64,000 nt of DNA from Isoetes taiwanensis. Its lineage: Eukaryota > Streptophyta > Lycopodiopsida > Isoetales > Isoetaceae. The stretch is from positions 2,242,896 to 2,306,895 of the forward strand of contig JAJEKV010000085.1 in NCBI GenBank assembly GCA_021234155.1, in the 5' to 3' direction. This document shows positions 11,601 to 22,259 of this stretch, in pieces. Below the pieces are notes generated by a model. That model was not told where the DNA came from. It did no database searches and saw only the letters and a list, made by a program, of their open reading frames with translations. Each line of letters begins with the position of its first letter. Position 1 is the stretch's first letter. The position numbers were made by a program, and so were the translations under genes.

Positions 11601-11880
11601 AAATACTCTTCCAAGGACCATCTGGAACAGGCAGTGGCTGCAGAAGATCATGAGGAAGATGTCTCGGAAGCTTTGCTCGACAGCCGATATCACAGGATCG
11701 AACAAAAACTTTGACAAAGCGACGAAATCCAGGCCACCAATACTTCCGACTAATAAGTTCAAGAGTCCTGGCTACTCCAAAATGTCCAGCCATAGGTGAG
11801 TCATGACAAGCGCGAAGAACCCGAAGTCGGGAAGCACCATCTAGAACATACAGAAGCCTATCGCGGACCTAGTTTAGACC
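8690..11880 (-). pseudogene. Ty3/gypsy chromovirus integrase and chromodomain, split by a LINE
   Basis: Reading leftward from 11880: YVLDGASRLRVLRACHDSP, MAGHFGVARTLELISRKYWW (zinc-binding part; the second zinc Cys is Gly in CDIGC) and ISVDFIPGLPLSRAHDG. Here the frame is broken by the LINE at 11473-9680. It resumes with HEVDRLHGLPDNIVIDCGPQF (near 9640), an ESNGQVEHTNQTLEQYLR block (near 9500), VGDLVWLLHRDLL (near 9150) and a chromodomain with YYFVAWEGYSPSDRTWVPAE, ending at 8690. The catalytic D, D and E are all still visible. In family members the integrase inserts cDNA and the chromodomain steers it to marked chromatin. RT, gag and LTRs are absent, so this is a fragment. Confidence 0.87.
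9680..11473 (+). mobile_element. 5'-truncated L1-type LINE with poly(A) tail
   Basis: This is the 3' half of a plant L1-like LINE in several frames. It has an RT-thumb region (SSTHVYMASFMLAP near 9990; LPKHFGGLGMINFLLQSK near 10122), a zf-RVT-like region (WQVTHRCSKL, CPLCARGG, IEHCFFLC, 10870-10990) and a final IIWSIWKRRNLLIFKG segment (11130). A pure A tract ends it at about 11456-11473. Both flanks are the same gypsy integrase gene, and AAAATAT occurs at each edge as a likely 7-bp target-site duplication partly hidden in the poly(A). It is clearly a different LINE type from the microsatellite-tailed ones elsewhere in the window. Confidence 0.85.
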
Positions 11881-13260
11881 CTTTAGTCCTACTAGCTGCG
11901 TCCTATCATAGAGCCCACCAAGCTATGGAGGCTATGGGGTGACTGAGCACCACATAACGGGGTTAGTGGCAAGTGGAGGGAGGTCCCTGCTGAGCGCGGC
12001 TACTGGGGACCTATAATGGACTAGGCTTATAGTTGGTCACTTCGTGTGGACCGAGTATGGGTCCAACACTTCTTGTGTCAATAGTGTCACTCTGACTCTC
12101 AAGAACTGCAGATGTTCTCTTGTTTTGGGAAGTTCAGTCAGGTACGGACGTGTATCACCACGATCCTCTAGCCACCCATGAAGCCATTATTCCTTGGGAA
12201 GGGGAGATGCAACACTTCTTACCTTGTCAGACCAAGAAAATGCAACCCGGAGTAGCCTCATTGGCTGATACCATGGGACTGCATCTCCAGCAGGTTACAG
12301 TCCCGTTGGAGTCTGATTTAGCCTATCTGCAAAGTATGCACAGGAGGAACGGATGGAGTGGTCAACCCTAGACCCTTAGCCATTGTCTATAGCCAGCCCC
12401 GCCATTATTATATCTCAGTCTGCTCTATCTTAAGGCCCAGTCGTCAGTCGACATCCCTTATGAGTCTGAGCTTGGGTAAGAGCTTATATGTTTTACGCTA
12501 TGTCGATATCTATGATGGATCTATGGATGGATAGATGTGCTACCCTTTGGGGTAGTTGGTTATGTTATGTTGTTTTGTCAGTGCTCATATAGGACAGGCA
12601 TGCAAGACGCCTCCGTGTTTCCCTACCCGTGTCCTGGCCATCCTAGGAATGGGGCAGACGAAGGGCCCATGTAGCAGATGATGCTGGATGGGGGATTTTC
12701 AGTAGAATATATGGCTGAGCGTCGCATACTTTGTGGGGAGCATCACAATAGTACCAGAGCCATGTTCTTGGTTGACCAAGAGCTAGCACTGGCCATAATG
12801 GGCCTAGTAAGGTATGGAATGGGAATTCCAACCTTGAATCTCGATGGTGGGAGGAAAACAAAATTGCCAAGTAGCAGGGTCGTAGAGTCAGGTTAAGTTA
12901 TAGACTCAGGGAAAACAGAATGAGTCAAAGAAACATTCTAGTAAATTTGGAGTGGAAATTATGCATCAACACCAAATTCCACATAAAATGGGTTGAAAAA
13001 TCGTCCAAATCAGAGACTCTGGTGAAATATGGTGTAAATTCATAATTAAAATAACCACTAGAAATTCAAAAATAAAAAATTGTAAGGGTATAACCATTAA
13101 TGAGGGTGACTCGTTAATAATGGTAATAATGGCAAAGAAATATTCCTTCACATGTGCGAGCATCTTTCCCTTTTTAAATGCCATTTTAACCCCGTTTTTC
13201 CTAATTTCACCTTAAACCTACTTTCTCGAGCCTAGGGAGTTCTCTAGCTTAATGTAATTA
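11881..13260. other. Unassigned; possible LTR with a diverged PBS at 12749-12761 (+)
   Basis: No coding family is recognised. TAGTACCAGAGCC at 12749-12761 differs by two transitions from the initiator-Met PBS TGGTATCAGAGCC. It follows ...CATCACA, so the preceding few hundred bases could be an LTR of a + strand element. No gag follows. 12900-13260 is AT-rich with only a short minus-strand ORF (12966-13184) of random character. Confidence 0.3.
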
Positions 13261-13279
13261 GTTTTCCTAACAACAAGAC

Positions 13280-13760
13280 ATGGTACACACCAAATGCACA
13301 GAAAGGATGGTTAGGAGCCCAAGAAAGACGCCCAGCATCACAGAGATAACAGCAAGAAGTAGCAAGAAGATCCCGGAGCATCTGCGTCTAAGAACAGGCG
13401 AGGGCGACGAACTAAACGGCTTGGACTCCCCCGACAAGTCTTATCACACCATGAATGAGCAAGTCTCAAGTGGCTCGTCCGAAGCGACTTAGCAAACGGA
13501 GGAGACCATCGCACGAGAGACACTCTCCGGGAGCGAGGGGAGGTGGCAACAGCAGCGTAGCAGGTGGCCTCGAGGAAGAGGAAGGGAAAAGAGAAGGTGG
13601 TCAAATGGGAAGAAGAAAGGGAAGGGAGAGAAAGGTGGGAGAGAAGAACCAAATGCAGGGAAGATTGCGGGGAACAATGCACATTGAAGAACCCTGGAGG
13701 AAGAGGGCCGAATCGGAAGAAGAAGAGGAGGAAGAGGTGGAAGAGGAGCCGAAGGGGGAA
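13280..13760. repeat. A/G-rich low-complexity stretch
   Basis: The purine-rich run GAAGAAGAGGAGG and its relatives produce open frames on both strands (Glu/Lys/Arg-rich on +, Ser/Phe/Leu-rich on -). No domain is visible and no frame is preferred. Similar purine-rich sequence reappears just outside the right inverted repeat at 17360-17400. Confidence 0.5.
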
Positions 13761-14305
13761 AAGTCGTATTTAATTAAAGTGGGACTCATTCCATTCCCAT
13801 TTTTTTTCGGAACCCTGTTAATTTACATGAAAAGGAGCACCCCGACCCGAAAACTATCCTTAATTCGATTTTTTGTCTAGAACTCTGCATCGAAGCTTTC
13901 CTCCAGTTTTCCCTGGTTAGCAAGTCGAGAACAAGAACAATGCAACTGAAACAAAGGAAATTCATTAAAGATTGAAACCAAAGTTCTAGATTGAAACCAA
14001 AGTTTACAATGGTTGAAGATACCATGATGGTCGGGCTGACACAAATATTACATCATCTTCGCACACAGACCACCTACTGGGAACAACATGCAGAGCAAGG
14101 TCTGAGGCGTTCCAAGCCACAAGAGCAACTTGAAGAGAATAGAAATCTGAACACGCTTAGCCCCGACATGGCTCCCGATCATGTCCTTCCGTTTCGCGAT
14201 TTGTACTGGGAAAGGCAAAATCAAGTTAGTGCAAGTGATGCTACAGACAATACAAATAAGAAAACAACCAGTTCTAAGGGCCATTTCTGAAGAATGTAGG
14301 TATGA

Positions 14306-14745
14306 GGCCTTTCTCGACTCGCGAGTCGAGAAAGGCCCCTCTGATGTAGCTTAGAGACAAAAAAAAAAAAAAAGAAAAAAAAATTCCTTCTTTTTCTAAG
14401 TAGGCAAAAAAAAAAAAATTTTTGAGGGCCTTTCTCGACTCGCGAGTCGAGAAAGACCCTCAAGGCCCCTCTAATGGCCTTTCTCGACTCGCGAGTCGAG
14501 AAACGTAGCTCTGAGTAAAAAAAAAAATTTTTTTTTTCCTTTTTTTAACTAGGAAAAAAAAAGTTTTTTTTTCAAGAAGATTTTTTTTAAGGGCCTTTCT
14601 CGACTCGTGGGTCGAGAAAAGCATCTGAGAGTAAAAAAACGCAGTTTTGGGGGGTTGAGAAAGGAAGCTCAAAGTGAAAAACAGAGTTCTGAGGTCGAGA
14701 AACGCAGTCCTGAGGACCTTTCTCGACTCAAGAAGTCGAAAAAGC
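14306..14745. repeat. Five tandem palindromes built on CTCGACTCGCGAGTCGAG
   Basis: 14306-14337 is a perfect 32-bp palindrome. 14421-14462 is a 42-bp palindrome with one mismatched pair. 14480-14503 is a perfect 24-bp palindrome. 14595-14621 and 14717-14745 are decayed versions. A- and T-runs separate them. A further copy lies at 16776-16799 with a CTAG centre. Such sites could extrude cruciforms or bind a symmetric protein dimer. No gene overlaps them. Confidence 0.85.
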
Positions 14746-14989
14746 ATTTCGGGGTGGAAAAACAGATTCTGAGGTTCAAGAAATGCGTTGCCCCTACGAT
14801 ATAATTTCTAGCTCCAATCTCATAGAGCACCAATCATGACTAACTGGACCAGCAATGGTATTTTCTATGTATTTTCTAATGCACACCATATCTTATGCAT
14901 TTATTATGTATACATATACGAAAAAATAGACCCTGCCCCTTTTATAATATATCAATGTTTACCCATAGCTTATTTCAAATATAGATTTT

Positions 14990-15290
14990 CCAAATGGGAC
15001 ACTATGTACTATATATTTTTCAATAAGCACAATATCCTTAACCACAATATTCTATGCATTTTTTTTATGAAAAATGGCCTCTCCATATATTACTATATAT
15101 TTTTCAATAAGCACAATATCCTATATTATGTATTTTCCAACAAGCACAATATTCTATGCATTTTTTATGAAAAATGCCCTCTCCATGTATTACTATATAT
15201 TTTTTAATAAGCACAATATCCTAATATTATGTATTTTCCAATAACCACAATATTCTATGCATTTTTATGAAAAATCAACATGTATTTCCT
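14990..15290 (+). repeat. AT-rich tandem repeat, about 85-100 bp unit, three copies
   Basis: CAATAAGCACAATATCC recurs at about 15021, 15105 and 15205, each followed by CACAATATTCTATGCATTTTT and an ATGAAAAAT segment. Spacing varies because of internal gain or loss. The + strand stays open through it only because of the composition. Confidence 0.75.
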
Positions 15291-15432
15291 ATGGAAAAAA
15301 ATGGACCCTCCCCGCTCTTTTTACCCCGCTCTTTTTTCCCGCCCATACTTAAAATTTGAAATTTAGTACATACCAATTTGGTACATACCTTTGGGACGGT
15401 TTCGGAGTCCTGCCATCGTGGATACCCATCAA

Positions 15433-16078
15433 CGGCTATGGCGTTCTTGTTCTTCAGGCGGCTATGGCGTTCTTGTTCTTCAGGCTATGGCAGAACCGGC
15501 TATGGCGATAGGATGAGGATGGCTTTTTTTTATTCCGACTATGAAACCTTGCATGAAGGCATAACAAAAACATCTGCCACAAGACAGATTTGCACAAAAA
15601 ATCCGCATTCTGGCTTGCTCGTTCTTCGACGGCTTTGGCGGATTTTGCCTACTACGGTCGACATCTCATGGGTCTTTTACTGAGCCCAAGCTTTTCTTTC
15701 TTATCACATCCTCTCACTGTTAATCGGCACTGGCCTTGGTGCAAGAAATAAAATGGTGTACCTGGGAACCTTCTGCTTGAGGAAGCCATGTGGAAATAGT
15801 CAGGCTATAGCGCCAAAGCTTGAGCTCCTAAACCTTTGGAGCATTGGGACGATTCTACGGGCTGCGGGGCATTTACAAATTAATAACCACATTTTCCATC
15901 GTTGCTTTCCCTTTTTGAGCCTCTTGAACTTCTTGGTCCGGACTGGTGCCATTGTTGGTGGAGCCGATGGCCCTTCACGCCGCGCCTTCCTCAAGATAAG
16001 CCTTCGGATCAAGCCTTCCTCAAGATAAGCCTCGGATCTCGCCTTCCTCAAGATAAGCCTCGGATAAGCCTTCCTCAT
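15433..16078 (+). repeat. Two minisatellites
   Basis: At 15433-15507 the unit CGGCTATGGCGTTCTTGTTC is repeated two to three times. At 15983-16076 a unit of about 27 bp containing GCCTTCCTCAAGATAAGCC is repeated three to four times. No gene is supported between them. Confidence 0.7.
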
Positions 16079-16568
16079 TCCTTGTTATATTCTTAGCGTT
16101 TTGGGTGGGCATGATCGTCAGCAATGACAGCTTGGCTTCAACAAAGGAAACCCTTGCAGTGTGCTTTTCAAAGCATTTTTCGGTTTCATTGAGCAGTAAA
16201 AATAAACGAAATGAGGATGCTATTGTAGAGTCTTTGTGCGAACTGGCCTTGGTAAAGCTTGGAATTTCTGCTTATGAAGCTTCTTCTGGCTAGATTCGTT
16301 ATCTCATAAAGTGCCCAAATCTCGATCATCTGACTCCATATCTGTTCTAGTCTTAGAATTAGAATTTCTAGACCCAAGATACCAAGCGGGATGCCGTGTT
16401 TTTTTCTCGGCAAGAAGCCCAAGAAGTCAGACTGCTGGCTATGGCTATGGCGATGTCACTTCCGCTTTGCTAAATACACCGCACTGTTTCTTCTGTTTGT
16501 TTTGTTTACCTACTTCTTCCATCCGACTACTACCCACTTCTTAGAGTCCTCTTAGAGCCCTCTGTTTC

Positions 16569-17225
16569 TCGGCAATATTCCGACCTTCCATTTGGTGGAT
16601 TTGAAGACGAAAAGAGAACTTTGAAGACGAAAAAGAGAACCTCCTGTTTCTCAAAGACTCGACCCTCCATTTGGGCGGATTTGAAGACGAAAAGAGAAGC
16701 TTGGCTATTCTTGCGAAGAGAAGGTTGGCTATTCTTGCGAAGAGAAGGTTGCCTTAAGAGAAGGTTGCCTTATGGCTTCTCGACTAGTGAGTCGAGAAGG
16801 TTGAGAATACTAAATATTTAATTTAGTAATAATTTATTTATTTATTTTTATAATATTTAATTTTTATTTTTAATATGAGATTTAATTTCTCTTTAATTTA
16901 CAATATTTAATTTTCATTTATTTTTTGAAGGGGAGATCTCTCCCCCTCCAAACTCTCTTTGCCCCTTTCATCCTTGTCCCTAACCCTCCCCCTTTGCCCA
17001 ACCTCCCTCCATCATCTCCTTCCCCTCCCCTTTTTGCTTTCCCTAAACCCCTCTCCTCTCTCTCGTTGCTTCTCTCCCCTCCTCTCCCCCTCCCCCGCCT
17101 CTCCTACCTCTCCCCCTCCCTCCTCCCTCTCCCCTGCTCCTTTACCTCCCTCCCTTCGTCCCTCCCTCCTCCCTTCTATCTCCCCTTCCTTCCTACCATT
17201 CTTTCTCCATCGTCTCCCCTTCTTT
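16569..17225. repeat. Short tandem repeats, a palindrome, an AT-rich block and a pyrimidine tract
   Basis: GGATTTGAAGACGAAAAGAG recurs at about 16598, 16620 and 16679. A 24-bp unit TTGGCTATTCTTGCGAAGAG repeats at 16701 and 16725. An AT-rich block covers 16805-16920, and a nearly pure C/T tract covers 16926-17225. The long open frames in the C/T tract are compositional. Confidence 0.7.
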
Positions 17226-17602
17226 TCTCGGTTTGTTGTTTGTAAATTTCTATTCAAGCAATCAATTCAGAAATTTTTTTTCTGGGGTATGAGTCCCATT
17301 TTCAGTCCGAGTCCCAAAATTCGAGATTTGTCCCACTTTAATTAAATACGACTTGGGAACAAGAAGAAGAGGAACCGGAGGAAGAAGTTAAGGAAACCTC
17401 GAACCCCAATGCCAAATCACCTTACCCCAAGTGGCCAAGCCATCTAAAGCGACCAAGAAGCAAAGGGTGGGGGAGAGACCCTTCAAACTCAAGCATGACA
17501 TCGAGTTTGAGAGGAAGAAGGCGGCCTTTAAGGTCTACTTCTGGCGATGGTCAAGGTATAATGGTTGGTACTGCAAGCAGAATATGTAGAAGTTCATAAA
17601 GG

Positions 17603-17910
17603 GTGGGTGGCAAGCCAAAGAACCAACCAAAGACCCCTCCATCTCGACCAACGACACTGAAGAAGGTCCACCATGAACCCCATTCCAACCTTTTGATCCG
17701 GAAGGCGCCTTTTGAATGGCTGCCATGAGAAATAATGCAAGACTTCATGACAGACTATCGTGTTACACCCGCGCATTGCAAGAAGCAACAGAAGCAGAAT
17801 TGATGCAACTTTTTGAAGAGGGCAACCTATACGCCATCCACGCAAAAAGAGTGGTGGTGATGCCCAAAAATTCGCACCTAGCTCTAAGAATAGAAAGGGA
17901 TAAAATTTAG
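17603..17910 (+). pseudogene. Histone H3-like pseudogene (H3 variant or CENH3)
   Basis: The + strand reads [13 protein letters not shown], a TGA at 17728-17730, [12 protein letters not shown], then after a frameshift near 17775 [33 protein letters not shown] and a C-terminus of normal H3 length ending at TAG 17908-17910. These match the H3 alpha-1, alpha-2 and alpha-3 blocks (LLIRKLPF, ALQEAAEAYLVGLFED, NLCAIHAKRVTIMPKD). Upstream in the same frame is a basic Pro/Lys stretch (KPKNQPKTPPSRPTTLKK) that could be an H3 tail; the alpha-N helix is missing. Histone H3 wraps nucleosomal DNA. The divergence suggests a variant, possibly centromeric CENH3, but the loop-1 insertion of CENH3 is not evident. 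It cannot make a full protein. Confidence 0.75.
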
Positions 17911-17989
17911 CAGGATTTTGTGTAAAGTTTTGACTTAATTATGTATATATTTCGACTTAATAATAATTGCAAAATCTTTCCTATCTAAA

Positions 17990-18290
17990 ATGGTAAAATG
18001 GCCCGGATCATTCGCGCCAAAGGTCTTTCCGACTCGAAAACCCCTTTCGCACGGAGTAACTCGATTTGTCCAAATTTGTACTTAAAAGTGTCAGATTAAG
18101 ACGAAATAAGATAGTATATATGCTAGAATTGAGCAAATTTGCATGTAGCACCTTAAATCACCCAAAAAGTTCAAGTATTGACCAAAAGGGACCCACCCGG
18201 GTCACTCTGTGCCAAATGCCTTTCCGAGAGTCTCGGAAATACCTTTTACGTGGAGTAACTTGGTTTGGCCAAATTTGATCCAAAATTGTC
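17990..18290 (+). repeat. Diverged tandem duplication, about 187-bp period
   Basis: CCCGGATCATTCGCGCCAAA...GGAGTAACTCGATTTGTCC (18002-18078) and CCCGGGTCACTCTGTGCCAAA...GGAGTAACTTGGTTTGGCC (18197-18272) are clearly related. The surrounding sequence (18290-18540) looks like LTR or UTR DNA without a recognisable boundary. Confidence 0.6.
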
Positions 18291-18539
18291 CAAAACTCAA
18301 CCAATAAATCACTCCAATGTGTTTCTTGCTAGATTAACACTTCGAATAAGTGAGATTGACCCAGCTCTCAGAACATAGAGCTCATAAGGGGACCTCATTT
18401 GACTCTTTTCTTCACCAAACTTACTCTCACTTTGCTTGGGCAATTTTTCAATCATTTTGCAATCTTTCCAAACTATTTTCTACCCTAGTCTCTGCTCAAG
18501 GCACCTACCAACTTCCTCGAATGGTACAATAGCACCAAC

Positions 18540-19110
18540 CATATAAGCGCAGTGCTCATCAAAGAGGCCTTCCAGGTGTTCGACCACCACTTTGATCTGC
18601 ATGCAACACTGATAAAGGACACCCTTCTACACCGACATCATATGTCAGTATGACCAGCAAATCCTACCTTAGAAAGTTAGCTTTCCACCAAGGGGAGAGA
18701 AATGAGTTTTCTTATAGTCTCAGTCAAGTCTTGGGCAGGGGTGCAAGGGTCAAGAACCAGATTGGAATTTGACGAGGAACATGCCAGATTACATGAGCTA
18801 CAAAGCGCAAATGCATAGTATGTCATTGCACGCAACCCTAGTAACATTCATGCACTTCAAGGCCATCAACAAAGTGGGAGAACCTTCCATACAACCATTG
18901 GATCTAGCATCCCTGAACACAAGGGTGAATCAATGTTTCATCCAAGAGCTCGACTCTACCGAATATGTCTAACACAGTACATCCTTGGGAGCACCTCAAC
19001 TTGAGGGAGGCTATGAAAAAGTTGAGGAGCAAGACGCAGAAGAGGAAGAAAGGCTAGTGGAGAGAATGAGAGGGCAGCTTGAGAGGCAGGATGAAGAATT
19101 GAGAAGAGCC
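18540..19110 (+). other. Unrecognised coding remnants
   Basis: Fragments with protein-like composition occur in shifting frames: ISAVLIKEAFQVFDHHFDLH (near 18545), LEFDEEHARLHEL (near 18760), and an acidic coiled-coil-like stretch at 18985-19110 (QDAEEEERLVERMRGQL). They look like one decayed gene, perhaps a retroelement gag, cut at about 19110 by a LINE on the other strand. I cannot name the family. Confidence 0.35.
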
Positions 19111-20960
19111 ACACCACAGATAGGCATAACTGCCTTGTCTCAAACTAGCAAGTTGTGCACCGTCTCCGAAATGAGACATGCAGATGGATTGGAGAGCCAC
19201 GCCAGTACAGGGTTTAAGAGTGGTTTTGACCCATTCCATGTCATCCCAAATAGTAAGTGCTATCACTAGACCCCATACTTCCATTCCGTACAGAAGCATT
19301 GGCTCCATCAACACCCTAAACAATTGCGACTGGTGTGACCAGTCATAAAGTCTTGTTTTGTGCACAGTTATTCTGCATTGCATAGAAAGATTTCCAACCT
19401 GCCACCACTCGCTGTCTAATACAAGTATCTCAGCATATTATTGTAGTGAACTCCACTTCCAAATACTTGTATGACTGCACTACCTCCACATATTGGTCTT
19501 GGTAAGTGAAGCAAGGATGTCCCTATTGCCTCAAAATGGCACAAGTAGCACCTTGGTTTTGGCTAAGCTGACATATTTATGCATATTGCCTAGTAGAAGG
19601 TACTCAAGGCGTCCAGGTGCTGTTGAATGCTCACTGGAGTATATGCTAGGAGATCGACGTCATTCTCATATATGAGCTGCTGGATGATATGTAGTGAGCA
19701 AGTCTACCTCCTCACCTCCATGCTGTATGAGACAGTCCCTCAACTGATCAATGTACCTCTGAAGAGTGTCTATGAGATACTAGGCTAGACTTCAATACTG
19801 CTATGGATGACGCTTCCCGAGGGTTGCATTTAGGCAGAGCAAGTTTCTGTCCTCTGGAACTCTCAACCTCATCAATATTCCCCACTGCTTCTCCCTAGGG
19901 ACCATGTCAAAAGCTTTCGCAAAGTTCACAAAGCAAACCTGTTTGTACCAGTGCGCGAACTTCAGTTTCTTTTGCCCATGCCGTCAATTGCTGCTCGATG
20001 ATTTTGACAATAAGGAGCTGACCATAATTGTGCAGTAGCTGTAGTAGGGCAGTGTGGATCATCCGCCTTATGTATAGGGACTACTCTATCGACGGTCCAT
20101 TGTGAGGGAAAGTCTTCTAGGAGGGCCAATAGTTTTGACAATAAGGAGCTGATGATGATCGTGCGGTAGTTGCCAGGGCAGTATGGATCACCCCCCTTAT
20201 GTATAGAATCTACTCTGCTAGCATTCCATTGGGGGGGAATCTTCTAGAAGGGTCCGATTGAACAACCTTGTAAGTATCGAGATGATCTGTGGGTCAAGCC
20301 ACATTAGAAGTTCTGTTTACACGCCATCCAAATCTGCAACCTTGCTATTTTGCAAGATAATGTAAGCCTTTTGTGACGTCCTCCTTTGTTATGAGCAGTG
20401 ATGGGCCGTCTTGAAGTAGCACCTCATTACAAACTCCGCCAGGATTATAGAGCTGCATCAGCACCTGGTTTCACTGGTCCTCAAAAATGTTGCCAATTGG
20501 TTGTGTAGATCTCTCAAGGCACCGCTTTTCACAAAAAAAAAAAAAAATAATAATAATAATAATAATAAAATTGGGGTGTCGATCAAGTAAAATAAAACAT
20601 CTCCTGCTAGTGGTCTGCCTTATATTGTTCTCTCTTGCCCTTGATAAAAACTCTGTATTATTTGATCACCTGCACTTTGGGAATGGGGTCAATTACTAGC
20701 CTAAGCTGGCATTTAAGCTCCTTGCACTCAGCATTAAACCACTTGTTTCAAGGGAAGCTTGCTGAAGGTCTTCTTGCCTGTCTCCTCCCAAAGGATCTTT
20801 TTGCAGTGCATTGAGAAGGATTATATTTCTTCATAGGCAGATGGGGATGCAGGTAGCATTACGGGCCCCATTCCAATGTGGGATGTATGTGGTGTTCATA
20901 ATGTGTTGTCTTGACCTGTTCAAGGGCGCTGGCATCCCAAACTTGCTTCCAACTAGATGG
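19110..20960 (-). pseudogene. LINE fragment with RT remnants
   Basis: On the minus strand, FVNFAKAFDMVPREKQWGIL (near 19920) is RT motif A of the same LINE class as at 2.6-6.5 kb. SLAKTKV-type sequence (near 19560), TRLYDWSHQSQLFRVLMEP (near 19350) and LLYGMEVWGL (near 19295) follow and align with the + strand copy at 22.6 kb. Many stops and shifts are present. No 3' tail was found at the left edge, so the 3' end is missing or eroded. Confidence 0.72.
20532..20571. repeat. Poly(A) plus (TAA)n microsatellite
   Basis: About 15 A residues followed by eight TAA units interrupt the LINE remnant. It may be the tail of another insertion or simple expansion. Confidence 0.7.
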
Positions 20961-22255
20961 ATTGTATAGGAGCATAAGAAGTTTCAATAAAAGTATATTG
21001 CACAACATGCACCTACATGTCATTATTTGAAGAGGGAATAATGGAATAGAATCTATCCAATCTAAATCACATAAGAGAGAATATAATAAAGTTCATAACA
21101 AATAGAAAGTGAGGGTTAATAAAGTAGAGCTTATGTTTGCCTTTGAATGTCAAGGTGATTGGATGCCGAAATTTAAAAGTTTTCCAGATTTCAAGGTGTA
21201 AAATTTGTTGATAATGTATCAGACAATATAGAATGCAAGAACGCAATAAAGAACGGGCAAGAATACAATGGAATGCAATAATACAAAGGGAGTTGAAGCA
21301 AGCACTAACTTGCCAGGTTTTCCATGCAACGCCATGCACCGGCAACCTAGCAAAACTTTATTGAATAGAAAAGTCTACGAGTATGGACCATGCGAAATGC
21401 AAAATGATAGATTCAATCTCTGTCTCCACTTCAATTCAATCTCTATTTGAGTTGATTCTGATGCCGTTATTGTAGAATGCAGAAGAAAAATTCCTGCCCA
21501 CCTTCTGTGAATTATGGAAATGTTTCTTGGTTTTGTCTCTATTTTTCCTTTTCCTTTTCGAATATTGCCTTTTTATTATAGATTATTTAATTCTTTGCTT
21601 TTTGCTCTAATGTATATAAATAATGCTATATATTAACTATTGGCTTTAATATACTATTTAAGGGTTTTTGAAATCCTTGTCCTTATTTTCAAGGTTTCTT
21701 ATTTTTTTGCCCTTTCAAAGGAAAGGGCATTTTTTTATGCCACCCTTATTCATAATGGCTATAATTTTTGGGTTGTCCCTAGGGAGGCACACACTTGCTC
21801 ATGTGGGTTTTTAGCATATTCTAGGTATATGCTAGTATATGCCTAAAATATTCTAAGAACCTCTCCAAACTTGCTATTGTCGTTGATATACTGGTCACCG
21901 CTATTGATGCGCGAGGGCGGCGCTTGCTCTTCATACCATGTAACTGAATGCTCAGTTTTTGTGTGCCGAGGAAGAACCACACTAAATCCAATCATCGAGA
22001 GCCCAAATCGAGATACATGCGCCTGAAGCTCCAACAGATCTGTGAAATGAAATGGGAGCAAAATGACAAAATATGGCATTAAGGGTTTCAACAAGAACCA
22101 AGAGAGCAGAGATCCCTATTTGAAGATTTAGATTAGGATTATTTCACACTTCCAGAAGGAGGCTATTGAAGTGACTCTTAGGCATGGAAGTCTGGCATTG
22201 CAATGGCAATCTTGGGATAATTTTCCGGCGAGTTTTTCCTTCCATCTCCTTTAGA
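20961..22255. other. AT-rich spacer, no recognised gene
   Basis: Short ORFs are present on both strands (21067-21345 -, 21640-21846 +, 21843-22094 -). The last contains HTKTEHSVTWYEEQAPP, which looks protein-like but is not recognised. Nothing else is supported. Confidence 0.4.
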
Positions 22256-22259
22256 TTTT

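Larger units (their letters stand above)
13761..17354. mobile_element. Putative non-autonomous TIR element, 3.6 kb
   Basis: A 25-bp sequence beginning AAGTCGTATTTAATTAAAG at 13761-13785 is repeated exactly, inverted, at 17330-17354. Looser similarity (GGGACTCAT, then a T- or A-run) continues inward. GGGAA lies immediately outside both ends (13756-13760 and 17355-17359), a possible 5-bp target-site duplication, though the flanks are purine-rich. Inside there is no transposase, only palindromes, A/T runs and minisatellites. A chance or recombination-derived inverted repeat is the alternative. Confidence 0.5.

Noticed and set aside
16925..17345. Long overlapping open frames on both strands in a C/T tract
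   Set aside because: The sequence is almost pure pyrimidine, so stops are rare by composition. The translations are Pro/Ser/Leu runs with no domain.
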